Shown piece by piece: positions 45,713-57,222 of a stretch of DNA of 64,000 nt; within the stretch, counting starts at the first letter, position 1; every line of letters starts with the position of its first letter. A model generated the notes under the pieces. That model searched no databases and was not told the DNA's origin. It saw only the letters and a program-made list of their open reading frames with translations. Source of the stretch: Rhabditoides inermis. Taxonomy: Eukaryota; Nematoda; Chromadorea; Rhabditida; Rhabditidae. The position numbers were made by a program, and so were the translations under genes. The stretch covers positions 320,001 through 384,000 of the forward strand of contig CAWZYM010000283.1 in NCBI GenBank assembly GCA_963966185.1. Direction: 5' to 3'.

Positions 45713-46230
45713 CCTGGAAGGGGAGGTCGAACTACTGGGCCCTGAAACGTATCACGATCAATATGTATCTTCTAAAATTGAAACATAGGGCGACGGCAAC
45801 CACAAGACACACGACAGTACCAAATGAGAGCAAACGAATCTTATCGCTGCTGCCAGCTCCCCATACGCAACACCGATAAGCCTACTCTCGCTATCAGCTC
45901 CCGACTCCACGTAGAGAACAATCCACGATTCCTGGTCTCCACATTCCCAACCTCACCCAATCAAACAATCACTTGATAGAATCATTCATTCAATTATAAA
46001 AAATTCACATAACCTCTTGTTAAACATTGTATGAAGAACAACAGCGGAAAACAACTACTACACGTAAACAAAACAAAAAGAACGTAACAATCAACAGAGT
46101 AGAGTTATAAACTGTCAAAACAGAGCAACAAAAGAAAACAAACTCCAAACAACTAGAAGACATTATAATCACTGAATGGGGATAGACCACTGACAAAGTA
46201 TGCAAATCTACTCGAGACGGAGACAAAGAC
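45713..46230. other. intergenic between V-ATPase and RRP12
   Basis: About 520 bp, AT-rich, same-strand neighbours. It holds the V-ATPase promoter side and the RRP12 3' end. No exon seen. Confidence 0.5.
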
Positions 46231-49200
46231 TTACAATCTCTTGGCCTTAGCCTTGCTAGCGCCAGTCTTGATAAGCTTCTTGAGTTTCTTGGCGTCTCCG
46301 CCGACCTGCTTGAGAGTGACATAGGTGAAGGGCTGCATCTTCTGGTCCTTGCCCTTCACGTCTCCCTTGGCGCGACCCTTCATGCCCTTCGCTCCCTTGC
46401 CGCCCTTCATTCCTCCCTTTCCGTCCTTGGTCACATCACGATGAATTCCCTTGCCTCCCGGCCTCCAGCCAGACTTGCCCGACACAGTCGACTAAAATTA
46501 TTGTTTCAGCAATTAGCACCAACAAAAATAAAGTAATCATGTCCACTCACCTTCTTGTCCATCTTGTCATCGTCATCGCTGTCGTCGTCACTGTCATCAT
46601 CACTGTCGCTTTCCACCTTCCTCCTCTTGTCTGCCATCTCATCGTCAGAGTCCTCCAGACCAGTTCTTCCTCTCTGAAAACACAACGATCAGCCATCTTA
46701 TCATAACTTCATACCACACTAATCACACTTGTCCTACTCACCCTCTTCCTGCCGATCCTCTCATCCTCGTCGTCTTCCAGCTCCTGGATGATGAGTTTTC
46801 CGTCCTTGGTAAACTTGAAACCTCCATCTCCCTTCCTCTTCTCTGCACGTGCCTTCCTCTTCGCAATGAGTGAAGGATCCGTGGTAGTGACCTGAAGTAG
46901 TGTCACAAAATGTCAAATTAAATAGTTATAGATGAATTACAATTAACATAGGTGGTCAGTGATCGCGATATCTAGTCATCATACGCAGTCGCTCCGAAGA
47001 GCCGCGCATTAACACTCGGCCTTTTTCTTTCCTCATTCCACCAGTGTAAGTGTTATTATCATTACCATCAATACGCACCTTGTTGATCATGTTGCTGGTG
47101 TCGAGCAGATCCATCACATCGGCCTGGTCGTCGCGCAGCCAGACTGATCCAACTCGGCTCCTCCTCTCCATCTGCTCCTCGTTGTCACTGCCCTCCTCGT
47201 CACTGTCATCCAGCAGTTGCAGGATAGTGTCCGCACCAGCAGTGCGCGCAGATGTACGAGAGCCAGCCGTCGACATCATGTCTAAAAGAATTGCATACAA
47301 TACATAATAAAAACACATTGAAGTGATACACACCGTCGTCCTCGTCTCCCTCCTCGGCAGGCAGTCCCTGCGCCTTCCTTTCCTTTCTCCTCTGCTCCTT
47401 GGCAATGTTTTTCATTTGCTTGAGCCACACTTGTTGATCAGTGTACTTCTCCAGCACGGCCACACTGAACTTCTCAACGAGAACCTCCAGTAGAAGGCGG
47501 TTAGCCTTGCGAACCTGGAAAATATTATCTTCAACATGAGATTCATGATCAATTATCACTCTAACTCACCTTGATGGTGACATCGGGAGTGAGCTGTCCC
47601 TCGAAGAACGAGGTGAGAATCATGTGTCGGTACTGATGCATTGCAAATTCGGGCAGCTTGGTGGTGAGGATACGGAGCAGACGAATGGCAAGGATCCTGA
47701 CAGGAGCCCTTCCATCCGCAATCCAGTTGCATCCGTGAGACACTAGCCGGCTCATGTGAGTCGCGTTCAGCACCTTCATCTGCTTCTGAGCAATAATGTT
47801 GAGGGCGACCATGGTGGCACGAGCAGTCTCCATAGCCACTGATCCGTTGGTAGCGCCGGCAGCAGGAGTGGTCATCTCGTAAATGCGGTTCAGAATCGGC
47901 TCCAGAACAGCAGAAGGTGCCTGTAAAGCAATCGTTTTATATCGACATACTACACTATCTAACCTTCTCTACTTCCGATCCTAGTTCGATGAGGCGATTG
48001 CACATCTCCTGCAGACACTTGCTGGCGTTGGCACGCGCGTGAGTGTTGTTCGCCTTGTCGAGAGCCATCACAACTTGATCGACGGCCCTGATGGCGAATG
48101 TCTCCAAGGCATCGATGTGGTTGATACTGGCGAGGTGAAGGCGAATGACTCCGATCTGGGCGGCCCTAGCCGACGGCTGTACAGCAGCGAGGGGGCGGAG
48201 AATGGCGTTCTCAATGTCAGTCTCACGAGACTTGAACAGATCTTCCAACTCCGGCAAATTGCTGAAAAACGAAACTGTGTGTTATGTGCAACAAACATGG
48301 TGAAAACATACCGCCTCTTGACGGCTTCTTCGAGAATACGGAACGCCTTCTTCTGCAGTCCCCTCTCCTCGCTCGCATCGAACCACGGTTGCACTTCGTC
48401 AAGGATAGCGCCAAGGATCTACAAAGATAGAAAATGAAACTATAACACTACATTTAAAAAAAAACACTCTCACTGCTCACTCACATCAGAGTCGACTGAC
48501 TTGGCCATAGCGGCGACAATGTCGAGAATGCGAGCCTGCTTGGCGTAGTCCTTACCGCACTCCTTCGACTACAAAGAAATTACAATTAACCACAACTGCG
48601 TGTTGCATTTGTTTTTACCTTGTTGAGAGCCATCTGAGCGTACCCAGAGAGCAGCGTCATCGGAGTAGCCTCGACGTAGAGACGGATAGTTTCTAGTACA
48701 GCCAGGCGGATACCACTAAACAAGACAGTTGTAAAAATTATACAATTATACGAAATAGATTAAACACTCACTTGTTGGCAAACTGCTCCTCAGAGTTTGT
48801 GTAAAGATTGAAAAGAATCGGCATAAAGTTCTTAGCGAATCGCTGCACGACAGCAAGTCTCTCCGATGGCGCATCAGGCTCAAGACAGAATCGGAGAGCG
48901 GAACGGATCGATGAAAGAACCACTTGACGAAGATCTTTCCTCTCAGTAAGCGCCGCTCCTAGCACCTAAAGCAGAAGAATATATCTTATATAATACAACG
49001 GACATACCTGAGCGATGTTGGGGAAAGCGGTCTCAAAGTCGGAAGGGGACTCGCAGAAAGGAGGGAGCAGCTCCCACACCTGCTGCTGCAGAGTGTGGTA
49101 CAGCCTCTGCGGCAAAGCGTCAAGCTGCGGCAGACGACGATAGATCTTCATCGCAAGAGGAAGGAAGTAACGACTAAAACAAACGAGATGCTACAAACAA

Positions 49201-51613
49201 AATTACTTCAAAACTTACATGAACATCTGAATAGGCGCGTTGTAGATGTTGACGCGGAGAACTGGAAGCAGCCAAGAGCGGGTGAAGTCAGTGGGCAGAA
49301 CGGCCGCATCGGGATCCAGACCAAGCGAAAGTACGTTCATCACATGAGTCACTCCCACATGACGAATGGCAGATCCAATTGTCTACAATATTGAACATAA
49401 CAAATAATAACTCCCAAAGAACAACGCTTCACACAACTCACAAAATCGAGCTCCGGCTTGACAAAACACTGGTCGTTCTGACGGAGGTCGGCGAGCTTCC
49501 TGAGAGTGTCTCCGAAGTGATCCCCAACGACGGCTTCCTTGGCAGTCTCGAACAGCCTCATCATGCAACGGAGAATGTGCTTCCACATTCCTGCGGACTG
49601 CACGGTGAGAGCTCCAGTGAGAGCAACCAACAACACACGGGCAGACTCCTCGCTATCCTGCACACTGCACTCCACCAAACGGGAGATAACCTACAATGGC
49701 ATGAATGAATGATACAAATGAAATAGTGAACACACCTGGTACAAGACTTGAGAGAGCTGCTCATTGGCAGAATCGAAGAACTTTACAAGAACCTCGATAG
49801 TAGGCGGGAGGAGCTGATGACAACGGTGCGCATCCTAAAATTCATAATATGCCCATACATGTATAACGAAGCTTGTAAAACAAAATGGAGAAATTATCTC
49901 ACCTTCGCAGAGAGGCACACGTGAGCCTCGACAAGGGCTTGCATCCAGTAGGCACAAACGGCGATATCAGCAGCAGGCGGAGCCAGCGAGCGAAGAGAAG
50001 CCACCAGAAGAGCATTTGTCTCCGTTGGCAGTGCCGCGTCGCACGGAGCACGCTGAAGAGACCGGTGCAGACACTGCAGAGCGCTGCACTTCACCTGAAA
50101 CACATAAATTATAATTATAGTAAAGAAAAAGCAATGTCACAAAAAGAACTAACAACTAACCGTCGGCTCGGCAAACGCGAAACTCTTGAGAATAGTCTCA
50201 GTGAGCTGCTTGAAAATGGTGGCGGGCATCTTGTGCATCACTCCTTCGAGCAGACAGAGATAACGAACGGCAAGCATAGCACCATTCTTCTCGCCTAGAA
50301 ACAGTCAGCAACGTTAAACATGAATCAGACAAGCACATCAAAGTTCATAAATAACAATAACAACGTTAATGGACTCACTGAGACAGGCCTCGAGCTGCTG
50401 TAGAACGAAAGATCCAACGGGTCCAGCAGCGGCATGCAGTCCGTTGTCGAGAGCAGTAACAGGATCGGTCAATACGGCACGAACCACACGGCGAGCCATA
50501 GTGCGCACCCACGGTTTCTCATGAGTACACATCGACGAGATAGAAACAACCATGTTCCTAAAACATTTCATAAACTATTGTAATAAAAAACTACTGCTTA
50601 CCTCGTGTTGGCGTTGTTCCATACGGCGGCGGGCTGAACACGCAGCACCACACCTAGTGCGGTGAGAAGGTTCTTCAGCACTGCTCCATCATTGCTCTCC
50701 GCATTTTCAAGAAGCTTCTGGTAGATGATCTACGAGAAAATAACATCACAATTGAATCAATAGTGCGTCAACAAATCAAAATTTATAACATTCAATAACA
50801 ATATGCAACAAGTTAACATACCTGAACAGTCCTGCTGAACTGAGCCTGAAGAACCTCCTTCGGTACTTTCTTGACAATGAGGTGGAGGAGATAAGCAGTG
50901 GCAGCGGTCCTTGCAATATCGTCCTGAGGAGTCGATTCGAGGGCTGAGAGAAGAGCAGCGAAGTACTCAACATCCGACTCGGTTCCGTTGCGCTCTTTTA
51001 TAAGCTCAGCAACAGCGGCCAGCACACTGATAACCTCAGTCTGCAGACCAGAACCGGACCTGAATAGCACTTGAATGTTCTAGTTTCTGGATATAGATTC
51101 CCAATCTTAACGAAAACAAAACACACATGTCTTAGATATACGAATATCACTCACTTCCAGATACGATGAACGGCATCAAACGTAGGGTTGGTGCAAGAGG
51201 TGAAGGCGGAAATACGAGAAATGCCGCCGTCCGAAACCATACTCTTCGAGGAGGACATGTCCTTTCCGAGATTCATGGAATCCTGGAATTCAAACAATAA
51301 CCTCCAACAGAAAAAAAACTAATAAAACGAAAACTCACCATAGGGAGAGCAGAGAGAAGATCGTCTCCGGGAGCAGCAAGCGGCCTATCATCGACAGCGA
51401 CCATTGGTGCGCTCACAGCAGCAATACGTGCTGCATTAGCAGCCGAACGATGACGGCTCTTCGTGGGGTTACTCTCACACCTTCAAGAATATACATCAAA
51501 ATATGAAAAATCTATGTATAGAGGAATAATAAATCAACTCACGCCATTCCCTTAGCGATCCGGGTACGGGAACGACCCGCACCGACGACCCGGTGCCTGT
51601 ACTTGCCAGCCAT
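46231..51613 (-). CDS. RRP12-like ribosome biogenesis protein
   Basis: Twenty-three exons: 51613-51543, 51480-51339, 51282-51155, 51059-50822, 50729-50602, 50557-50379, 50294-50161, 50094-49903, 49834-49736, 49690-49442, 49382-49219, 49173-49008, 48965-48772, 48715-48619, 48568-48485, 48418-48312, 48261-47964, 47920-47570, 47514-47334, 47281-47079, 46891-46742, 46673-46551, 46491-46231; about 1312 aa, the family size. Most of it is alpha-helical HEAT-like repeat. The NUC173 region reads LWELLPPFC-type: QQQVWELLPPFCESPSDFE, then LGAALTERKDLRQVVLSS. The C-terminus has acidic Ser/Asp runs, a Lys/Gly-rich stretch and QPFTYVTLKQ, like the Y-x-Y-x-P/T-L end of RRP12. RRP12 binds pre-40S and pre-60S particles and importins/Ran and is needed for their export and rRNA processing. 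Very compact introns of about 40-60 bp suggest a highly expressed housekeeping gene. Confidence 0.93.
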
Positions 51614-52238
51614 TCTTGAAGTTAGTTGTGTTGTGATCAGATGGCGTTTGCACTATCTGATTCAGAAGGACATTGACGTAACCGTCAAATCCCTGCAACA
51701 TGATTGCGTACAGTACTGCACAGGCGAACGATTTTCAATACAATCTACAACCGGATAGTACAAACAATATGCGTGTAGAGATATTCGTATCATGTATGTG
51801 AAAACAATATGAGTCTAGACCACCCATGACGATTCGAAACTATTCACAGGAGACATGAAAACAAACATCACATGATTTCGAAAACCACGAAACTATTGAA
51901 ATCAAGCCATAATATCAAACCTATGTAGGATGAAATTCTCTATTCAATGGCATTTTAAAAATCGATATTAGAGCAGCCGATCATATGTTACATACGTTTA
52001 TAACTTTACAAAATAAAAATTCCCAAAAATTTGAGCTACAAAAATTTCCGAAACATGCTATTCGCTTCAGGACCAGTTTTGCATTACGGTGCTCCAGTTT
52101 TAATATCATTGGAGCACAAGCATAACATTTTTGCGATCAGCTGACTTCCTTTTTTGTGTTTTTCGACAACTTTCTTTAATTCAATTCGATTTATATCATC
52201 ATTTAGGGTATTATTCCATGTAACGCTCACACTAACTA
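51614..52238. other. RRP12 promoter side, and what was probably the original PINK1 upstream DNA
   Basis: AT-rich with no exon. The right edge is the left target duplication of the large inserted element. Before the insertion this stretch would have joined RRP12 and PINK1 head to head, about 620 bp apart. Confidence 0.6.
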
Positions 52239-52247
52239 CTTCACACT

Positions 52248-52687
52248 ACTCCAATATACACAGCAGCCGCCCAATTTTGATCATCGCGGCGGGACCAATT
52301 TTAAATATTGTTTTGGCTGGAAAAATTCAATACATGAATTGTTTTTGCAACCACAAACATTTTAAAAGACCGCATATCAAAAACTACAACGTATTGACCG
52401 TAGGAATAACTGCAAACGTACAGAAACGTAATGACGAATTGTATATAGGATAGCTCATATACTGGCCACACTTTTAAACACCAACAACTTCTATTACATA
52501 CATGACTGTTTTTACTAAGTCATTTTTCAATTATTGAAAGCGAAAAAAGAATAACCGGGCGCGATTCGCGTGGGTTCGGTTAGGGTTCGAGTAGGGATCG
52601 GGTGCGCTCGCCACACCCGAACCCTCACTGCAATCAAATATCCATCTTGAAAAGCCGAAACAACAATAGTACATAGCCAACTCCTGT
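52248..52687 (+). repeat. left terminal inverted repeat
   Basis: Pairs with 56762-57204. Includes CCGCCCAATTTTGATCATCG and a block (GGTTCGGTTAGGGTTCGAG) near the inner end. Confidence 0.88.
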
Positions 52688-53018
52688 TTTGAATCATTTG
52701 GAACTGCTGATATTAAAACAGTGAGTTTCACGAGCTACCATGAAACATTTGGTGGTTAGAGAATGATCAGAGCCCGTTCAATGAAGTTTTAAAATTGACA
52801 AACTTTACGTGACAAAAGGGAATTGAACCCAATGCTATTTTTCAAGATCTCTCTTTGGTGAATTGGTCAGCTGAGTTGTCAGACTCTGATATAAATTCCC
52901 GTTATTCCCGATACTGTGACATTATAAAAGACGCAATACGCTACAGTATACCTCAAATACAAATCAACCGTGATCACTCTCCAAATTCCCAAAATGGCTA
53001 GAAAAATTTCGAAATAGA

Positions 53019-53510
53019 GTGAGACAGTTGCACCATCGACAGAAAACTTCCAGTAGCATACAGGATCGAGAGCGTTATAAGTGCTTACTGAAAGAGTATC
53101 GTCGAAGTATCAAACAATGCATACAAGAACGAGAAGCACACATCCTGAACAGTTCCTCTCCTGCGCGCTACTGGCAACATGTAAAATCGAAGTTAGCACC
53201 GGTTGACCCCATTCCGGATCTAACTGATAGTAGTGGTAGAGTAGTCTCAGACGATCGAGAAAGAGCCTTTCTATTCAATGAGTTCTTTGGCTCGGTCTTC
53301 TCGAGAGATAATAACGAGCCATTCCATTTACAAGACCAATACGGTGCCCACTCGATAGCAGACGTAGGTCTGTTTCTATCTGACCGCACTCAGTCGATAA
53401 GGGTGGGCACAGGACTATCAGATTGGATTCCAGTTCTTAGTGGTGTACCACAAGGTAGTGTTGTTGGACCTCTACTATCGGCTGCTAAATCCAGAGTTAT
53501 TCATTTTTGA
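53019..53510 (+). mobile_element. LINE fragment, 5' part
   Basis: The frame reads LINE linker and RT segments: ARYWQHVKSKLAP, FLFNEFFGSVFS, then FLSDRTQSIRVGTGLSDWIP and LSGVPQGSVVGPLL. The finger and palm-A segments between HSIADV and GLFLSD are deleted. The fragment stops just before the palindromic element. Its 3' continuation lies at 55742-56310. Confidence 0.82.
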
Positions 53511-53555
53511 AAACGTGCCATCAAGGTTGTATATACGTGTGATGGCTCCGTAATA

Positions 53556-55739
53556 CAGTACTGTTCATCCGCGATGAGCCAGTTCCGTGGATTCCACGGA
53601 TTCCACGGAATCTCGGAATTTCTGTGACTGTCTCGCCACTCTCCTCTGCTCTCACAGTCTCTCGCTTTCTCCCCTCTCTCCTCGCATTCTCCCCTCTGGC
53701 AATATGATGGAGGGGAGAGAGCGAGTCTATACAATGGTTGATGAACAACTTTTCCGGAATGAAGTTTTCATTTAACGAAATCATCATGGTCAATCATATT
53801 TTGATCTAAGCTTCACAAATATATCACATTTCATAGGTCTCAGATCAAACCCACTAGTTGTATATGTTCAGTACTGAATTCAGTTTCGACTTCAATATTC
53901 GATATGAAATGTATTACTGGTTGATCACAATCCTTGATTTAATCAGTAAATACATTTTATTGCAATTATTTTCGTCATTTGTTTTTCTTTATTGATTGGT
54001 CCCTCGATAAAGCAAACCCATTAATTGGTCCCCCGATACAGCACTCTCTCTCGCTTTCCTCCCTCGTACTCCGCCACTCTGCCTGAAGCGGTTACAGTCT
54101 GCCGAACGACTACTGTTGTGATTGTGTCCGCTTCTGCAACACTCGAAACTTCGAATTTTTCTTTTGATGGAACAGAAGTATGATATTGTAGTTCATCTTG
54201 TAATCGGAAACTGGAATATATCATGGTTCATAGGGTTCCGATGAACTTAGTCGTTCGGATTTAGCATCGAAAAGTTGATAGTGTTTTGAGAAACCAGCTA
54301 CGATTTTTGTTGTGATGTTTTCGTCTTGTCGAGACGAGTAAAACAACATCTTTATTTTGATATTTCGACCATTTTGAACAAATCCAGGTATCGCCACCCA
54401 TGCTTATTTCCAGTTCAACTTCGTTCACTACCCACGCCATCATACAGTACTCACGTGACGCGCATGGGTGCCAAGAGTGAGCGTGGGTAGTGAGAGAGCG
54501 GCTTGGATAGAGAGTGCGGCAGACATGAGAGAGGGTCATAAAAAAGAGAGTGGGATGCGCGATTGCACAATCACTCAAGTTGAACTGGAAATAAGCCCGG
54601 GTGGCGATACCTGGATTTGTTCAAAATGGTCTTAATATCAAAATAAATATGTTATTTTACTCGTCTCGACAAGACAAAGACAGCACAACACAAATCCTAG
54701 CTGGTTTCTCAAAACACTATCGACTGTTCGATGCTATATCCGAAAGACAAAGTTCATCGGAACCCTATGAACCATGGTATATTCCTGTTTCCGAATCCAA
54801 GATGAACCACAATATCATACTTATGTTTCATCAAAACAAAATTTCGAAGTTTCGAGTGTTGCAGAAGCGGACACAATCACAACAGTAGTCGTTCGGCAGA
54901 CTGTAACTGCTTCAGGCAGAGTGGCGGAGTACGAGGGAGGAAAGCGAGAGAGAGTGCTGTATCGGGGGACCAATCAATGGGTTTGCTTTATCGAGGGACC
55001 AATCAATAAAGAAAAACAAATGACGAAAATAATTGCAATAAAATGTATTTACTGACTAAATCAAGGATTGTGATCAACCAGTAATACATTTCATATCGAA
55101 TATTGAAGTCGAAACTGAATTCAGTTTTTTTTTGTTTAGCCGGTTGAATCCGGGGTCCTCCTAGTCGAGAACAAGATAGGGTTCTTGGATTACGACGACG
55201 TCAGCAGAGGTAGTTGGGTTGGTTGGCGTCGGACGTCTTGAATTCCGTTCTTGAGTCCGTAGATGGTGCTGTGACGCCTTCTGGCTACCATGAGAGTGGA
55301 TTGCCACACCACAGGGGCTTGGTGAATTTCGCAAGAATGGTTGACTCCGAGGGGGATCGAACCAGCGACCGTGAGATTGAGAGACGAACGCTCTACCCAC
55401 TGAGCCGCGACCCCCGGCAAGTACTGAACATATACAACTAGTGGGTTTGATCTGAGACCTATGAAATGTGATATATTTGTGAAGCTTAGATCAAAATATG
55501 ATTGACCATGATGATTTCGTTAAATGAAAACTTCGTTCCGGAAAAGTTGTTCATCAACCATTGTATAGACTCGCTCTCTCCCCTCCATCATATTGCCAGA
55601 GGGGAGAATGCGAGGAGAGAGGGGAGAAAGCGAGAGACTGTGAGAGCAGAGGAGAGTGGCGAGACAGTCACAGAAATTCCGAGATTCCGTGGAATCCGTG
55701 GAATCCACGGAACTGGCTCATCGCGGATGAACAGTACTG
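53556..55739. mobile_element. 2.18-kb palindromic (foldback) element, Tc1/mariner-like
   Basis: Left arm 53556-54421, loop 54422-54576, right arm 54577-55739 (extended by a SINE). Both ends are CAGTACTGTTCATCC and the flanks are TA (53554-53555 and 55740-55741), the signature of Tc1/mariner elements, whose termini start CAGT. The arms are near-identical over about 866 bp once the SINE is removed, so matching open frames appear on both strands; these are not genes. No transposase seen. It split a LINE fragment. Confidence 0.88.
55125..55419 (-). mobile_element. tRNA-derived SINE
   Basis: On the minus strand the head is tRNA-like: A box GGCTCAGTGGGTAGAGCG (near 55390-55408) and B box GGTTCGATCC (55354-55363), then a ~200-bp body and an A-rich 3' tail at 55125. 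It interrupts the right palindrome arm at a point where the left arm is continuous (CAG/TACTGAACA), which fixes the order of insertion. A second, truncated copy lies at 43759-43852. Confidence 0.88.
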
Positions 55740-55741
55740 TA

Positions 55742-56310
55742 GCCTGCACTGACTCAATCAAAGAGCTTGGTATTTATCTCACATCCGATCTCAGTCCAAG
55801 CGAGCATATCAGAAAAACCATTCAGAAAACATCTTCGCGAGTCGGTGTATTACGAATGGCCTTCCAACGGAATAAGTCGTTGTTTTTAAACTTCTATAAA
55901 CTATAAATATAAAATACGACCAGTTCTCGAGTACGGTAGTGAGGTGCTCCTTGCTCTTAACGTAACTCAAACTAACGAATTAGAAGCTGTGCAAAGATCC
56001 TTTACTGGAATGCTTGCCCCGAAACTGTCATATCAATGTCGACTGAAACAATTGGAGATAGACACACTGTGGACTCGCAGAACTTTGTCAGATTTGCGCC
56101 TTTTTCATAGCTATCTGTATGGTTTCGTAAACGCTCCCAATCCCTTCATGCTTGCAAATTCAAGATCATCATCATTGCGTTCGAATGGCTTGAAATTACA
56201 GAGTATCTTTGATAATTGGAAATGTGAACGTGAAATTAAACTGTTTGAAAGCGAAAATTTTGACAGCAATTCTCTGTCGTGTACGGTAAAACTACTGGAC
56301 AACATGTAAC
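55742..56310 (+). mobile_element. LINE fragment, 3' part
   Basis: Reads DSIKELGIYLTSDLSPSEHI, then after a frame break VLEYGSEV and LEIDTLWTRRTLSDLRLFHS, ordered as in the post-RT end of LINEs and similar to the fragment at 196-705. The YADD segment is missing between this and 53510. Confidence 0.8.
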
Positions 56311-56761
56311 ATGTTTTTGACGTAATGCAAACTTTCATACCGCAGATTGCCCCGGTAAGCATGAAATCACGGTACTTGTGAGAATAAAAATACAATTGCG
56401 AATTCCCAATGATCAACGTATTATCATCTTTTCGCCAGTTTGAACATTAGTTGCAATTCTCTGTCGATCGAGATCCATACTGAAGTTCAGTAAGTTTGCT
56501 GGAAGTGAATAAAACCGTTACAAAACGTAATCAAGATCGAAATGATTTCGTCCATTTTTGTCATGATGTTTTGGGTCCTGTATTTTCTGCGGATCAATTG
56601 TACCCCATGCCCGCGCGCTGCCGATCCGCAGATTGATCCATCACACAACGCAACGCACTATTCGCCTCTGCGAGCAGTCGCAGCTGCAAACTGGCTGAGT
56701 TTTGCAAGTTTGACGCTGGAATCAAACGTGCTTGCAGACAACTATGACTGAGTAACCCCCA

Positions 56762-57204
56762 CAGTAGTTGGCTATGCATTATTGTTGTTTCGGCTTTTCA
56801 AGATGGATATTTGATTGCAGTGAGGGTTCGGGTGTGGCGAGCGCACCCGATCCTCACTCGAACCCTAACCGAACCCACGCTAATCGCGCCCGGTTATTCT
56901 CTTTTCGCTTTCAATGATTGAAAATGACTTAGTAAAAACAGTCATGTATGTAATAGAAGTTGTTGGTGTTAAAAGTGTGGCCAGTATATGAGCTATCCTA
57001 TATACAATTCGTCATTACGTTTCTGTACGTTTGCAGTTATTCCTACGGTCAATACGTTGTAGTTTTTGATATTGATATGCGGTCTTTCAAAATGTTTGTG
57101 GTTGCAACAACAATTCATATATTGAATTTTTCCAGCTAAAACAATATTTAAAATTGGTCCCGCCGCGATGATCAAAATTGGGCGGCTGCTGTGTATATTG
57201 GAGT
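56762..57204 (-). repeat. right terminal inverted repeat
   Basis: Reverse-complement partner of 52248-52687; its outer end forms the immediate upstream region of PINK1. Confidence 0.88.
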
Positions 57205-57222
57205 CTTCACACTCACACCACC

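Larger units (their letters stand above)
52248..57204. mobile_element. 4.96-kb TIR element with 9-bp target duplication (Mutator-like?)
   Basis: Terminal inverted repeats of about 440 bp: 52248-52687 and 56762-57204, ends ACTCCAATATACACAG and its complement. A perfect 9-bp direct repeat CTTCACACT flanks it (52239-52247 and 57205-57213). Long TIRs with a 9-bp duplication are typical of Mutator-like elements; hAT and P make 8 bp, piggyBac TTAA, mariner TA. No transposase was recognised; the interior holds LINE pieces, a palindromic element and a SINE, so it is non-autonomous or hollowed out. The TIR copies are very alike, so the insertion is fairly young. It ends 18 bp before the PINK1 start codon. 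Confidence 0.85.

Noticed and set aside
38924..51613. RRP12 and V-ATPase as one operon
   Set aside because: Same strand, but the gap is about 520 bp and no spliced-leader signal could be recognised by eye; not supported.
54021..55055. Matching 67- and 93-aa frames on opposite strands
   Set aside because: They are mirror images in the arms of the palindromic element, not conserved proteins.
53521..55906. Charged Arg/Glu-rich frames in both arms (near 53700 and 55600)
   Set aside because: Same palindrome effect; no domain, and one runs into unrelated LINE sequence.
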